A stretch of 64,000 nt of DNA, from positions 30,880-94,879 of IMG/VR virus record IMGVR_UViG_3300043410_001256. One strand, given 5' to 3'. The notes under the pieces were generated by a model. The model was not told the DNA's origin, did not search any database, and was given only the letters and a program-made list of their open reading frames with translations. The position numbers and the translations under genes were made by a program. This document shows, one piece after another, positions 46,785 through 55,324 of this stretch; position 1 is the stretch's first letter, and each line of letters starts with the position of its first letter. The DNA comes from a virus.

Positions 46785-49367
46785 ATGGCTTATACGATAA
46801 CTAAAACCAACGGTGACACACTAACTACAATTCCCGATACAGAATTGAACAGGGATTACGGGCTCACCTTGGTTGGCCGTAATTACGCAGGTTATGGTAT
46901 CTACCTAAATGACAATTTTATTTCCTTGATGGAAAACTTTGCCAAAGATACAGCGCCAGCAACTCCACTAGAAGGCCAGTTGTGGTGGAACACCAGCGAA
47001 ATGAGTTTGCAGGTCTGGGAAGGATCTGTTTGGAAAAAACTAAGTTTCCTAACAACAAATTCTGTAGCTCCTTCCGCAACAGGCCGCACAGTAGGTGACC
47101 TATGGTGGGACACAGCCAACCAACAGTTAAAGGCCTGGGCAGGAGAAGTAACCAGTAATGTACTAGCGCAGTATTCTACTACCAGCTATATTGTTGCGCT
47201 GGCCAGCACTGACAATGTTAGAATTGGTGATATCCTTACCACTGGCAATGTGTTGTCTGCAAATGCTGTGACTGTGACACAGATACTCAGCAGTGGCAAC
47301 GTTAGAATAAACACTCCTGCTACAATCTATGCAACTGAAACTGTAAGATTCACTAGAAATTCTGGCTGGAACGTTATTGGTCCAGGGTATACAAAAGATC
47401 AACAGATCACTGGTATCTATCCTAGAACCATTACAGACGTCAACGGCACTGTAAGAACATTAGGTTTGATCTACCAAAAAGGTCAAATTGTTGGAACCAT
47501 AAGCAGAGACAACGAGTACACACCAAGAGATGCAGATGCAATTGAAAGACTGCCAATTATCAAACCTGGTATTACTTTAATTGAAACAGCCGGTCCTCAA
47601 TATGTTAAGAGCGTGGCAGCAAATGCCGCTGGCGCAGGCGGTACAACTGTCGTAACATTGTCTAGTACCAGCGACCTAGCAGTTGGCGACATTGTAATTG
47701 CGGCAAACATTGCGTACAGCGCAAACAAAACAATTCAAGAAATCTATGCCAACAACGCAATACGTGTCAATGTAACAGATTTCTTTACAGAAAACGAAGT
47801 ACTAACATTCCAACGTGGATCCGACGAAAGCGTATTGTTCCATGGAACAGCAACAGATGCACAAAGATTAAACGGCAAAACGTCAGACCTATTTGCCACA
47901 CTATCAACTGAACAATGGTTCCGCGATAACCTAGCAGTTGAAGGCAACATCTATCTTGGCGCCAACTCAACTCCAGCAGTTAACAAAACAGTGTTCTGGC
48001 AACAGAATGCCAACCTAAACATTACCAATACTCAGAACTTAGGTAACATTAATCTAAGCACACGTATTTCTGGTATTGCTAATCCTGTAACAGTTTTATC
48101 TATCAGTGGTTTAACTGGACTAAGCAGTGTTCGCGGAGACCCAACGACAGCCAATGGTATTGCTACAAAAAATTATGTAGACACAACCAGCGGAGTGGTA
48201 CTTGGCGCATTGTCTGCTAATATTGATGCAATTATTAATAATGCACCAGTCAGCAAGAGAGACTTTGGTAATGTAGCCACAATACTTACTAGTTTTGAAA
48301 ATACATTTGTCACAGTTAATGCAACACTGGATGCCAAAGCAGATGTTGATAGTCCTGCTTTGACAGGAACACCGACTGCACCTACAGCGGCATTTGGTTC
48401 AAATTCCACAGCGATAGCAACCACTGCGTTTGCAACCAATTTGATTTCTTATACATCGTCATTGATCAATGCAAACATTGCGGCAGCTAATTCTCAAATT
48501 TCGCTACGTGCAACAATAAACAGTCCTGCGTTCACAGGCGTACCAACTGCACCTACACCAGCATCTAACACAAACACAACACAAATTGCTACTACTGCAT
48601 TTGTACAAGATCTATTAGAAACTGCAACATCTGACATTAGCGGGTCAGTGTCGGGTAAAGCTCCTATTAACAGTCCTACATTCACAGGATCTCCAGCGGC
48701 ACCTACACAAACATCAACAGACAGCAGTACCAAGTTAGCTACTACTGCTTTCGTGCAAGCTCAGAAAGTAGCACCGGCATTTACAGGGATACCAACTGCA
48801 CCAACAGCGGCAGCAGGTACAAACACAACACAACTTGCTACCACTGCATTTGTTCAAGGCGAAAAAGCATCGCCAGTGTTTACAGGTGTACCAACTGCAC
48901 CAACAGCGGCAGCAGGTACAAACACAAATCAGTTGGCAACAACCAGATTCGTAAACGAGTCTAGTCCTGTGTTGTCAGTAAATGGCAAAAACGGAGCAAT
49001 AACCCTTGGTGTTGCTGACATCACTGGCGCCGCACCAATTAACAATCCAGCATTCACTGGAACACCAACACTAACAACTATTCCTATCGCAGGAGATGAT
49101 TCGGCTGCTATCCCATCAACATCGTGGGTTAAAGATATCACAGATCTTTTAGCACCAATGTCCAGCCCAACATTCATTGGCACTGTAACAGTTCCAAATC
49201 CAAGCAGTAGCAGTGACACCACTGTGGCTGCAACTACTTCTTGGGTTAGAGCAAGAATAGCCAGTGCAGACGTTCCAAAGTGGGGCGGGTCAACCAAATA
49301 CATATCGCAAAACGAACCAGGTACTGGTGATGGGGCAAATGGCGATATTTGGTTCAAGTATCTCTAA
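46785..49367 (+). CDS. Tail fiber protein 1 with tandem fiber repeats
   Basis: An 860-residue fiber or fiber-like protein. Residues 1-130 form an attachment domain shared with the next fiber: SLTLVGRNYAGYGIYLNDNF-type sequence, then GQLWWNTS and GDLWWDTANQQLKAW. The middle has a GIATKNYVD segment (about 462-470), also shared. Residues about 520-830 contain seven tandem repeats of 33-45 residues with the pattern (N/S)SPxFTGxPTAPT......T.(I/L)ATTAFV, as in phage tail fiber repeat families that form trimeric shafts. Two of them (48790-48828 and 48889-48927) are near-identical in DNA. The C-terminus is a short Gly-rich tip (KYISQNEPGTGDGANGDIWF). Receptor binding is inferred from the class. Confidence 0.8.
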   Translation: MAYTITKTNGDTLTTIPDTELNRDYGLTLVGRNYAGYGIYLNDNFISLMENFAKDTAPATPLEGQLWWNTSEMSLQVWEGSVWKKLSFLTTNSVAPSATGRTVGDLWWDTANQQLKAWAGEVTSNVLAQYSTTSYIVALASTDNVRIGDILTTGNVLSANAVTVTQILSSGNVRINTPATIYATETVRFTRNSGWNVIGPGYTKDQQITGIYPRTITDVNGTVRTLGLIYQKGQIVGTISRDNEYTPRDADAIERLPIIKPGITLIETAGPQYVKSVAANAAGAGGTTVVTLSSTSDLAVGDIVIAANIAYSANKTIQEIYANNAIRVNVTDFFTENEVLTFQRGSDESVLFHGTATDAQRLNGKTSDLFATLSTEQWFRDNLAVEGNIYLGANSTPAVNKTVFWQQNANLNITNTQNLGNINLSTRISGIANPVTVLSISGLTGLSSVRGDPTTANGIATKNYVDTTSGVVLGALSANIDAIINNAPVSKRDFGNVATILTSFENTFVTVNATLDAKADVDSPALTGTPTAPTAAFGSNSTAIATTAFATNLISYTSSLINANIAAANSQISLRATINSPAFTGVPTAPTPASNTNTTQIATTAFVQDLLETATSDISGSVSGKAPINSPTFTGSPAAPTQTSTDSSTKLATTAFVQAQKVAPAFTGIPTAPTAAAGTNTTQLATTAFVQGEKASPVFTGVPTAPTAAAGTNTNQLATTRFVNESSPVLSVNGKNGAITLGVADITGAAPINNPAFTGTPTLTTIPIAGDDSAAIPSTSWVKDITDLLAPMSSPTFIGTVTVPNPSSSSDTTVAATTSWVRARIASADVPKWGGSTKYISQNEPGTGDGANGDIWFKYL
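48340..49260 (+). repeat. Seven in-frame tandem fiber repeats
   Basis: In fiber 1, units encoding (S/N)PxFTGxPTxPT...ATTxFV begin near 48349, 48520, 48670, 48772, 48871, 49033 and 49159. The fourth and fifth share a run of about 38 identical bases at a 99-base offset (48790 and 48889), pointing to recent duplication. The last two units have drifted (STSWV, TTSWV). Confidence 0.75.
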
Positions 49368-49386
49368 TTATAGGGTTATAACTTTG

Positions 49387-49394
49387 CATAAATA
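49387..49394 (+). promoter_or_regulatory. Late promoter CATAAATA before fiber 2
   Basis: CATAAATA followed by TACG lies 29 bases upstream of the fiber 2 ATG at 49416, with CGGAG as ribosome binding site in between. A small hairpin TTATA/TATAA (about 49368-49381) precedes it and may separate it from fiber 1 transcription. Confidence 0.6.
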
Positions 49395-49415
49395 TACGAA
49401 ATCGGAGTCCAGATA

Positions 49416-51992
49416 ATGGCATATAACATAGTAAAATCAGATAACACACCGTTGGCTACAATCAACGATGGTCAAACCAATACCACAGCCACTAGTTTAA
49501 CCTTGGTTGGTAAAAACTTTGCTGGGTATGGTACATTCTTAAATGAGAATTTTGTTAAACTATTAGAACATTTTGCTAGTGCTAACGAACCTGCTCATAA
49601 GATCACTGGACAACTTTGGTACCAAACTTCTACAAAAGTGTTGCAGGTATACAATGGTAGTGCATGGAAATCAATCTCCGGCGCACAATCTGTAGCAGAC
49701 GAGCCCACATACAAAGTTGCAGGCGACTTGTGGTTTGACTCAGTTAACCAACAGTTGAAAGTTTGGTCAGGTGCGGGCTGGGTCGTTATTGGACCAAGCT
49801 TCACATCCACAACTGGTACATCTGGTGCTGTTGCTGATACTGTTATTGACTCCAGTCAGTTCAGTCACGTGGTTGTTAAATTCTTTGTACAGAACCAATT
49901 GGTTGCTGTTCTAAGCAAAGACGCCGCATTCCAACCAGCTACAACCATTCCTGGATTCCCAACAATCAAGCCTGGTTTGAATTTGGCACGTGGTACCAGC
50001 CCTGAACTGATATTCTATGAAAACGCCAACAACGCCAGCTATCTGGGTAGTTTGGCAGCTGATCAGTATTTGACAAAAGACAATGCGTTACTAACCAGTA
50101 AATTGGTTATTCGTAACAACGATGGTATTGAATTAGAAGAACCTTCTGGTACAGTTACCAACTTCCAATTGAACATTAACAACAACAACATTCAATTGCT
50201 AAGTTTGATTCGTGGTAACGGTTTTATTATCCGTACCAAACCAGACAACGCTGGTGGTGCATATCAAACAGTTTTAGCAGTTGACAAGATCACTGGCTTG
50301 ATTACAGTTCTAAACGATCCTACTCAATCAGCTGGTATTGCCACAAAGAACTATGTTGACAACCGCGACGACAACACACGTACAATGTTGTTGAACAACG
50401 TAACTGCTATTAACAGTAACGTCAGTACATTGAAGTCAAACACAGATGTTGTCTACGGTAACGTTCGTACACTACAAAACCACCTAGGATTTAGAAAAGG
50501 TGGAGCAAATAGTCCTGACGATCAGAAGTATACAGAATTGTTTATTACCAACAACGAAAGTCTGGTTGGTAACTTATACACACTATGGAGCAACGTAGCT
50601 ACTATTGTTTCCAACGTATTAACACGCACCGGTGATGGTGGCCCTGGTGGTACAGTTGGATCATCAATGTATGCTAACGTCAGATCAATTCAAGGCCGTG
50701 TGTCTAACTTGGAAAACGATGCTTTCCGACGTGATGGTACATTGACACTAACTGGTTCTATTATTCCATCATCAGAAGACGCTAGAGATGTTGGTAGCAC
50801 TGGTTTCCGTATGCGCGAAGTGTTTGCAACAAAAGCAAACATTGGTGCAATCACAAACTTGGCAAGTATTAACTTAACAGGTGCTCGCGGCGCAACAGAC
50901 AGTTTCACTATTCGTGCTAACCCAGTTACACTCAGCGGTAACCTAGTGTTTGACGATTTGGACGGTGGCACAGCAAGCAATCCTCAGTTGGGTGTGCTAG
51001 GTGATGTTCGTATCACCGGTAGACTACAAACAGTTGGACATATTACTATTCCAAACGAAGCAGGATTTAATGAACAATATAACATTGGATCGTCTAATAC
51101 TTTCCGTTATAACAACATCTATGTTAAAACAGTTAACGCAGACGCAATCACACTAACAGGTACAGGTGGTTTGAGTTCTAGTGCAGATGCTAGTTTTGGT
51201 TCATTAACAATTAATAACCTATTCCCGTCAGCTGACATCACATACGATCTAGGTAAAGGTTCTCCAGCTGGTACTGAGAAACGCTGGTTGAATGTGTATG
51301 CAAGAAACTTTATCAGTGATACTGGTGTAACTTTAACCGCAACTGGTGCTAACAAAGGTATTCGTTGGTATTCAAGCGGCACCAGCGGCGAAGCAGACAT
51401 TGGCACAAGCTCAATGAGATTTGGTGTTGCCTATGTAGGTGGATACAGCAGTCCTCATTTGGTTATGGACAGCAGTGGTATTAAATATCAAACAGTTGGT
51501 GCAAGTCCTCCAAACGATGGCACACAAGATATTGGTACAAGCAGTAGAAAATTTGGTACCGCTTATATCAACAACGTGATTGGTACAGCATCATCAGCAA
51601 AATACGCTGACTTGGCAGAACGCTTTGCAGCCGATGCGGCTTATCCTCCAGGCACATTGTTGAAGATTGGTGGCGAGCATGAAGTTACTCTTGAAGACGC
51701 AATTTGCAGTGCTGAAGTACTAGGTGTGGTAAGTACTCAACCAGCTTATCTAATGAACAGAGAAGCAGGCGATGACAGTACTCATCCTGCTATTGCATTG
51801 TCTGGACGAGTACCGGTTAGAGTTGTTGGCCCAATTAGAAAAGGTCAACGCCTGGTTAGTGCAGGCAATGGATGTGCTAAAGCGGCAAATCCAATGGAAG
51901 CATCTTGGGAAACTGTGATTGGTAGAGCTTTGGAAACAAATGAGTATTCCGAAGAAAAACTAGTCATGTCAATTATTAAGGTAAGTTTATAA
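49416..51992 (+). CDS. Tail fiber protein 2 with conserved C-terminal domain
   Basis: An 858-residue paralogue of fiber 1. The first 125 residues align with it (TLVGKNFAGYGTFLNENF, GQLWYQTS, GDLWFDSVNQQLKVW), and GIATKNYVD recurs at about 309. The shaft is different: two long helical stretches with NVxTLxxN and LNNVTAINSNVSTLKSN patterns, then repeated DIGT(S)S..KFGTAYI and SAxFxxLT.. units (about 500-730). The last 130 residues (SSAKYADLAERFAADAAYPP, then GVVSTQPAYLMN and GRVPVRVVGPIRKGQRLV) match a C-terminal domain common in fibers of aquatic myophages and similar to Peptidase_G2-type chaperone domains, which may release themselves after trimer folding. It has its own late promoter. Confidence 0.8.
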   Translation: MAYNIVKSDNTPLATINDGQTNTTATSLTLVGKNFAGYGTFLNENFVKLLEHFASANEPAHKITGQLWYQTSTKVLQVYNGSAWKSISGAQSVADEPTYKVAGDLWFDSVNQQLKVWSGAGWVVIGPSFTSTTGTSGAVADTVIDSSQFSHVVVKFFVQNQLVAVLSKDAAFQPATTIPGFPTIKPGLNLARGTSPELIFYENANNASYLGSLAADQYLTKDNALLTSKLVIRNNDGIELEEPSGTVTNFQLNINNNNIQLLSLIRGNGFIIRTKPDNAGGAYQTVLAVDKITGLITVLNDPTQSAGIATKNYVDNRDDNTRTMLLNNVTAINSNVSTLKSNTDVVYGNVRTLQNHLGFRKGGANSPDDQKYTELFITNNESLVGNLYTLWSNVATIVSNVLTRTGDGGPGGTVGSSMYANVRSIQGRVSNLENDAFRRDGTLTLTGSIIPSSEDARDVGSTGFRMREVFATKANIGAITNLASINLTGARGATDSFTIRANPVTLSGNLVFDDLDGGTASNPQLGVLGDVRITGRLQTVGHITIPNEAGFNEQYNIGSSNTFRYNNIYVKTVNADAITLTGTGGLSSSADASFGSLTINNLFPSADITYDLGKGSPAGTEKRWLNVYARNFISDTGVTLTATGANKGIRWYSSGTSGEADIGTSSMRFGVAYVGGYSSPHLVMDSSGIKYQTVGASPPNDGTQDIGTSSRKFGTAYINNVIGTASSAKYADLAERFAADAAYPPGTLLKIGGEHEVTLEDAICSAEVLGVVSTQPAYLMNREAGDDSTHPAIALSGRVPVRVVGPIRKGQRLVSAGNGCAKAANPMEASWETVIGRALETNEYSEEKLVMSIIKVSL

Positions 51993-51993
51993 A

Positions 51994-53052
51994 ATGGCAT
52001 ACAGCACCGGCGGCCTCATTGAAGCGCAACACTACAACCAATTGGTTTGGGGTAGTACCACTGGTGGTACATTGGTTACCACCAATAACAACCTAAACTA
52101 TGTATGGGGTCCTGGCTACGGTAACCGCGGGCTTAACCAAGACATGTCTAGCATTGTTGGATTGCCAAATGCCCACCTACTGGTTAACCCAATCAGCGGA
52201 ACAGATGCAGTTACTGGTACAAACTACAACGACGGAGTAGGAACGCTAACACAAGTTGACTCTACGCTTAATGTTAAGAGTCAACAGTGGATTGGTTTGA
52301 TGTCGGCTATCAACAGAGGATTGTATCATCAGAATCAATCAAATGTTGCACTGAGTCCTGCACCTGCATACGGTGGAACAATCAAGGTTATCAGCGGACT
52401 TCAAACTGCTGTTAATAACATTGCTGGTCAAACTGGTACTGCTAGAAACTCAGTGGTTAGAGCAGTTGCTGGTGGTAGTAAGACTTTTAGCTGGATCAGA
52501 GCAACCAGCGCAACCAATGCATCAACTAGTTTCACACGAAGCGTAAGTTGGTCCAATGGTAACAATGCACGTTGGTTTTTTAATGCAGGTGGCAAAATCA
52601 GAATCACAGCATCTGCATCCACTGCAAGTGGCGATAGAAGTGCCGCTATTGTTACAGTAATCAATGACCTCGGTGCTTGCGATTTTGGCTTTAACACCAA
52701 CAGTGGATTTGTTGGTGCTGATCCTGGGACCACAAACACAAACAAGGGTTATTGGAACATAGGCACCAGTTATGTACAGCTAGGAAAAAATCAATCAGTG
52801 TCAGGCTCAACATATCCAGGCACTTATGTAGCTATTTCGGCCAGACTAACAGGTGACACCAGCGATGGCGCAGTTGGATCATTATTAGAAGTTAAAATGG
52901 ACCTGTTTAGTGACTACGGCGGCACAGGTGCAGACCCTCGTTGGGGAACAGATAATATCAACGTGTCAGTTGGATTCAACATAGATGTATTTGATCCTTC
53001 CTATACTGGCGGCATGTTAACACGCAATTGGGCTGATCCAGATTTATTGTAA
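51994..53052 (+). CDS. Fiber-associated structural protein
   Basis: A 352-residue protein that starts one base after the fiber 2 stop. The N-terminus (MAYSTGGLIEAQHYNQLVWG) and the block SVSWSNGNNARWFFNAGGKI followed by RITASASTASGDRS resemble unnamed phage tail proteins in which an (N/D)AR.FFNAGG motif recurs. The C-terminal third is beta-rich with NVSVGFNIDVFDP and ends WADPDLL. No enzymatic motif is visible. Its position after two fibers suggests a fiber tip, a fiber attachment protein or a small adhesin. Direct proof of function is lacking. Confidence 0.65.
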   Translation: MAYSTGGLIEAQHYNQLVWGSTTGGTLVTTNNNLNYVWGPGYGNRGLNQDMSSIVGLPNAHLLVNPISGTDAVTGTNYNDGVGTLTQVDSTLNVKSQQWIGLMSAINRGLYHQNQSNVALSPAPAYGGTIKVISGLQTAVNNIAGQTGTARNSVVRAVAGGSKTFSWIRATSATNASTSFTRSVSWSNGNNARWFFNAGGKIRITASASTASGDRSAAIVTVINDLGACDFGFNTNSGFVGADPGTTNTNKGYWNIGTSYVQLGKNQSVSGSTYPGTYVAISARLTGDTSDGAVGSLLEVKMDLFSDYGGTGADPRWGTDNINVSVGFNIDVFDPSYTGGMLTRNWADPDLL

Positions 53053-53082
53053 TATCGCAGTGATTTCCTGCTAAGTATTTGC

Positions 53083-53394
53083 ATGGAAATTCATAGTCTA
53101 GTTGCAGAAATACGTCAGTCCACTGACATTCAAAGAAACAAGTTAAAACTAAGAGAACAAATCATGGGTGACCTCATGGTTACTCATAATGACGGCCTTT
53201 TCAAAGTCACTCCAGAATTAATTGCTTTCTTATCAGCCTGGGACAGCGATGAACTGTATCTTGAAGATCATTACGGCAATCCTGTTGAAGTAGACAGAGC
53301 TGTGTTACTAGACAGTTGCAAACGTCGATATCAAAAAGTCATGAATCAATGGCATAATCAATATGAACAACTACGCCAAGTTAGAAAAATCTAG
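53083..53394 (+). CDS. Small conserved protein of unknown function
   Basis: A 103-residue, mostly helical, charged protein. It contains IQRNKLKLREQIMGDLMVTH, then NDGLFKVTPELIAFLSAW and DLYLEDHYGNPVEVDR-like sequence, and ends in a basic helix. Similar small proteins occur after fiber genes in other aquatic T4-like phages as I recall, without assigned function. It is the first gene of the overlapping run that leads into the glycosyltransferase and radical SAM block, and its last 32 bases overlap the next gene. A structural or assembly role is a guess. Confidence 0.6.
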   Translation: MEIHSLVAEIRQSTDIQRNKLKLREQIMGDLMVTHNDGLFKVTPELIAFLSAWDSDELYLEDHYGNPVEVDRAVLLDSCKRRYQKVMNQWHNQYEQLRQVRKI

Positions 53395-54133
53395 AGGAGT
53401 ATTGGTTTTTGCTAACAACACAGACACCATTGATTACATAGGTATTGCTAACAAAACAATACAATTAGCAAAGCATCATTTGGGTATTGAAACACTAGTT
53501 GTTACACAAGATTACCAAACCACATACACCAATGCCAGAACTGACATAGACACAGAAAAGTCTGTGCAATGGAATAACTTTGGCCGACATCGTGCATGGG
53601 AAGTCACTCCCTGGGATGAAACGCTGGTGATTGATGCCGACTATTTGGTTACAACACCTCGGCTGCTAACACTATTTGACTCACCGAGCGACTTGGTGCT
53701 GTGCCATCAAAACAACTACCTCTACGAAGATCCAGATCCAAAGTGTTATCTTCCCCCTGTGTGGGCCACAGTGTTCTTTTTTAGGCGCACTGAGCGCAAC
53801 AAACTATTCTTTGATCTAGTTGGCAAAATTGAACGCAACTGGATTTACTACAGAATTTTGTTTGGACTACCATATCGCAACTTTCGTAATGATCTTGCAT
53901 TTGCCATGGCTGAAAGAATCATGCATGGATACCAACTGCCACAGCACACACAGATGCCCTGGGCAATAACCACAATAGAAAAACCCTTGTTGGATATCAA
54001 TATCAACACAGACTGGATGGTGGTGCGAACCAAAGAACGTGCTGACGTATTACCAAGACAAGACCTGCATGTGATGAGCAAGCAGTGGCTACAAAGCGAA
54101 AAGCTAGACCATTTTATTGAGCAGGCATTATGA
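53363..54133 (+). CDS. Glycosyltransferase-like protein 1 (GT-A type)
   Basis: A 256-residue protein with the outline of a GT-A nucleotide-sugar transferase. RGVLVFANNTDTIDYIGIA (residues 11-29) forms the first strand-helix. ETLVVTQD is the second strand. VTPWDETLVIDADYLV (81-96) holds a DxD metal-binding motif (D91, D93). The later LPPVWATVFFFRRTE and the C-terminal part follow the pattern of unnamed marine phage proteins of this kind. The next gene is a paralogue (TPFNETIKVETDLLF). The ATG at 53363 lies inside the previous gene and has no clear ribosome binding site; an AGAGGAG sequence lies downstream of it at about 53392. The acceptor is unknown and could be a virion protein, a lipopolysaccharide or DNA. 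Confidence 0.55.
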   Translation: MNNYAKLEKSRGVLVFANNTDTIDYIGIANKTIQLAKHHLGIETLVVTQDYQTTYTNARTDIDTEKSVQWNNFGRHRAWEVTPWDETLVIDADYLVTTPRLLTLFDSPSDLVLCHQNNYLYEDPDPKCYLPPVWATVFFFRRTERNKLFFDLVGKIERNWIYYRILFGLPYRNFRNDLAFAMAERIMHGYQLPQHTQMPWAITTIEKPLLDININTDWMVVRTKERADVLPRQDLHVMSKQWLQSEKLDHFIEQAL

Positions 54134-54963
54134 CAGTTGGCGTAATATCCATGGCACAGAACAACAGCACAACCAATTATTTGAGGTTGGCATATCTACA
54201 GCGGTTAAGTCTAAAACTGGTTTCACCTGACATTCCTTATGCTGTGGTAACAGACCAAGCAAGTCTTGACAGCATACCGCAGGAACATGCACAGATGTTT
54301 GATCATGTGATACTGTTAACCACAGACTGGGCACAGGATCAAGAATGGAAACAAAGAAACGATTGGCAACTGGCAGCACTAACACCATTCAATGAAACTA
54401 TAAAAGTAGAAACTGATCTATTGTTCACACGTGCAATTGATCACTGGTTTACAATGTTAAGACACAGAGATGTTGTACTAAGTCTAGGATGTAGAAATTA
54501 CCTAGGTGACCCAGCCGCCAGTAGAAAATATAGACAAGTGTTTGACAGCAACAATTTACCAGACACATACTCTGGATTAATGTACTGGCGCAACACAGTA
54601 ACCGCAAACAACTTCTTTCAATTGTGCAAAAGAATTTATAAATTTTGGGATCTAGTAAAGCAGGATCTTGCTTACTGCGATGATCCTGGCAGTAACGATT
54701 TAGTTTTTTCTATAGCCGCAAGATGCATTGGAGAAGAGTTAGTCACACTACCGGCAGCAGACTTTTTCAACATCACGCACATGAAGCCTGCTATAAATGG
54801 AAAAGTAGAACGCAAGAACTGGTTGAACGAACTGCACATAGAATTAGATCCACCTTATATTAGAGTAAACGGACAAGACCAAACTTACCCATTTCATTAT
54901 CAAAATAAAAATTGGGTCACAGACGAAATGATTAGAAAATATGAACACGCCATCAGAACTTGA
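54130..54963 (+). CDS. Glycosyltransferase-like protein 2
   Basis: A 277-residue paralogue of the preceding protein. TVGVISMAQNNSTTNYLRLA opens the domain, PYAVVTDQ is the second strand, and LTPFNETIKVETDLLFT (84-100) is equivalent to the DxD segment, with E94-T-D96 in place of D-x-D. That replacement may change metal use or activity. The C-terminal half contains NDLVFSIAARCIGEE and PYIRVNGQDQTYPFHYQNKN. It starts in an ATGA overlap with protein 1, so the two are translationally coupled and may act as a pair. No close family name is known to me. The call rests on fold-like pattern and context. Confidence 0.5.
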   Translation: MTVGVISMAQNNSTTNYLRLAYLQRLSLKLVSPDIPYAVVTDQASLDSIPQEHAQMFDHVILLTTDWAQDQEWKQRNDWQLAALTPFNETIKVETDLLFTRAIDHWFTMLRHRDVVLSLGCRNYLGDPAASRKYRQVFDSNNLPDTYSGLMYWRNTVTANNFFQLCKRIYKFWDLVKQDLAYCDDPGSNDLVFSIAARCIGEELVTLPAADFFNITHMKPAINGKVERKNWLNELHIELDPPYIRVNGQDQTYPFHYQNKNWVTDEMIRKYEHAIRT

Positions 54964-55324
54964 AATTGCCATTGCTGAGTTTTTTCAAATACAGGAAAAT
55001 CTCAAGCAACACCCTGTGGCCAATCAATATAGATGTTACTATCGAAAAGATGGATCTATAATGGATATAGTAATAGGTCCACCTTGGCCAGAACTAGATT
55101 TTGACTACATAGACATAACCAAATCACAAGCAGACCAGTGTACCAATACCACTACTGTTGTGAACAAAGAATTGGTTTTTGTTGACTTCTCGGAAGGATA
55201 TGTAGTAAAATTGCTTGAGGATTCAGATGGCGAACATACTGCCGTTACCAATCACATGGCCATTATTGTAGAACCCAACGAAGCATATAACGATGTCACA
55301 AGATACACAAAAAAATATACTTGA
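54941..55324 (+). CDS. Unknown 127-aa protein in the modification cassette
   Basis: A small acidic protein with no recognised motif. The centre reads ANQYRCYYRKDGSIMDIVIG then PPWPELDFDYIDITKSQADQ, a beta-rich pattern, and there are two cysteines (C32 and a second near residue 69). It overlaps the preceding gene by 23 bases and the next by 32, so it is clearly part of the same translational unit. It might be an accessory subunit or a substrate-binding partner for the neighbouring enzymes. Nothing in the sequence decides this. Confidence 0.55.
   Translation: MNTPSELEIAIAEFFQIQENLKQHPVANQYRCYYRKDGSIMDIVIGPPWPELDFDYIDITKSQADQCTNTTTVVNKELVFVDFSEGYVVKLLEDSDGEHTAVTNHMAIIVEPNEAYNDVTRYTKKYT

Noticed and set aside
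48340-49260. Fiber repeats as a non-coding tandem array
   Set aside because: They stay in frame, encode the tail fiber repeat motif and diverge mainly at variable positions of the protein.
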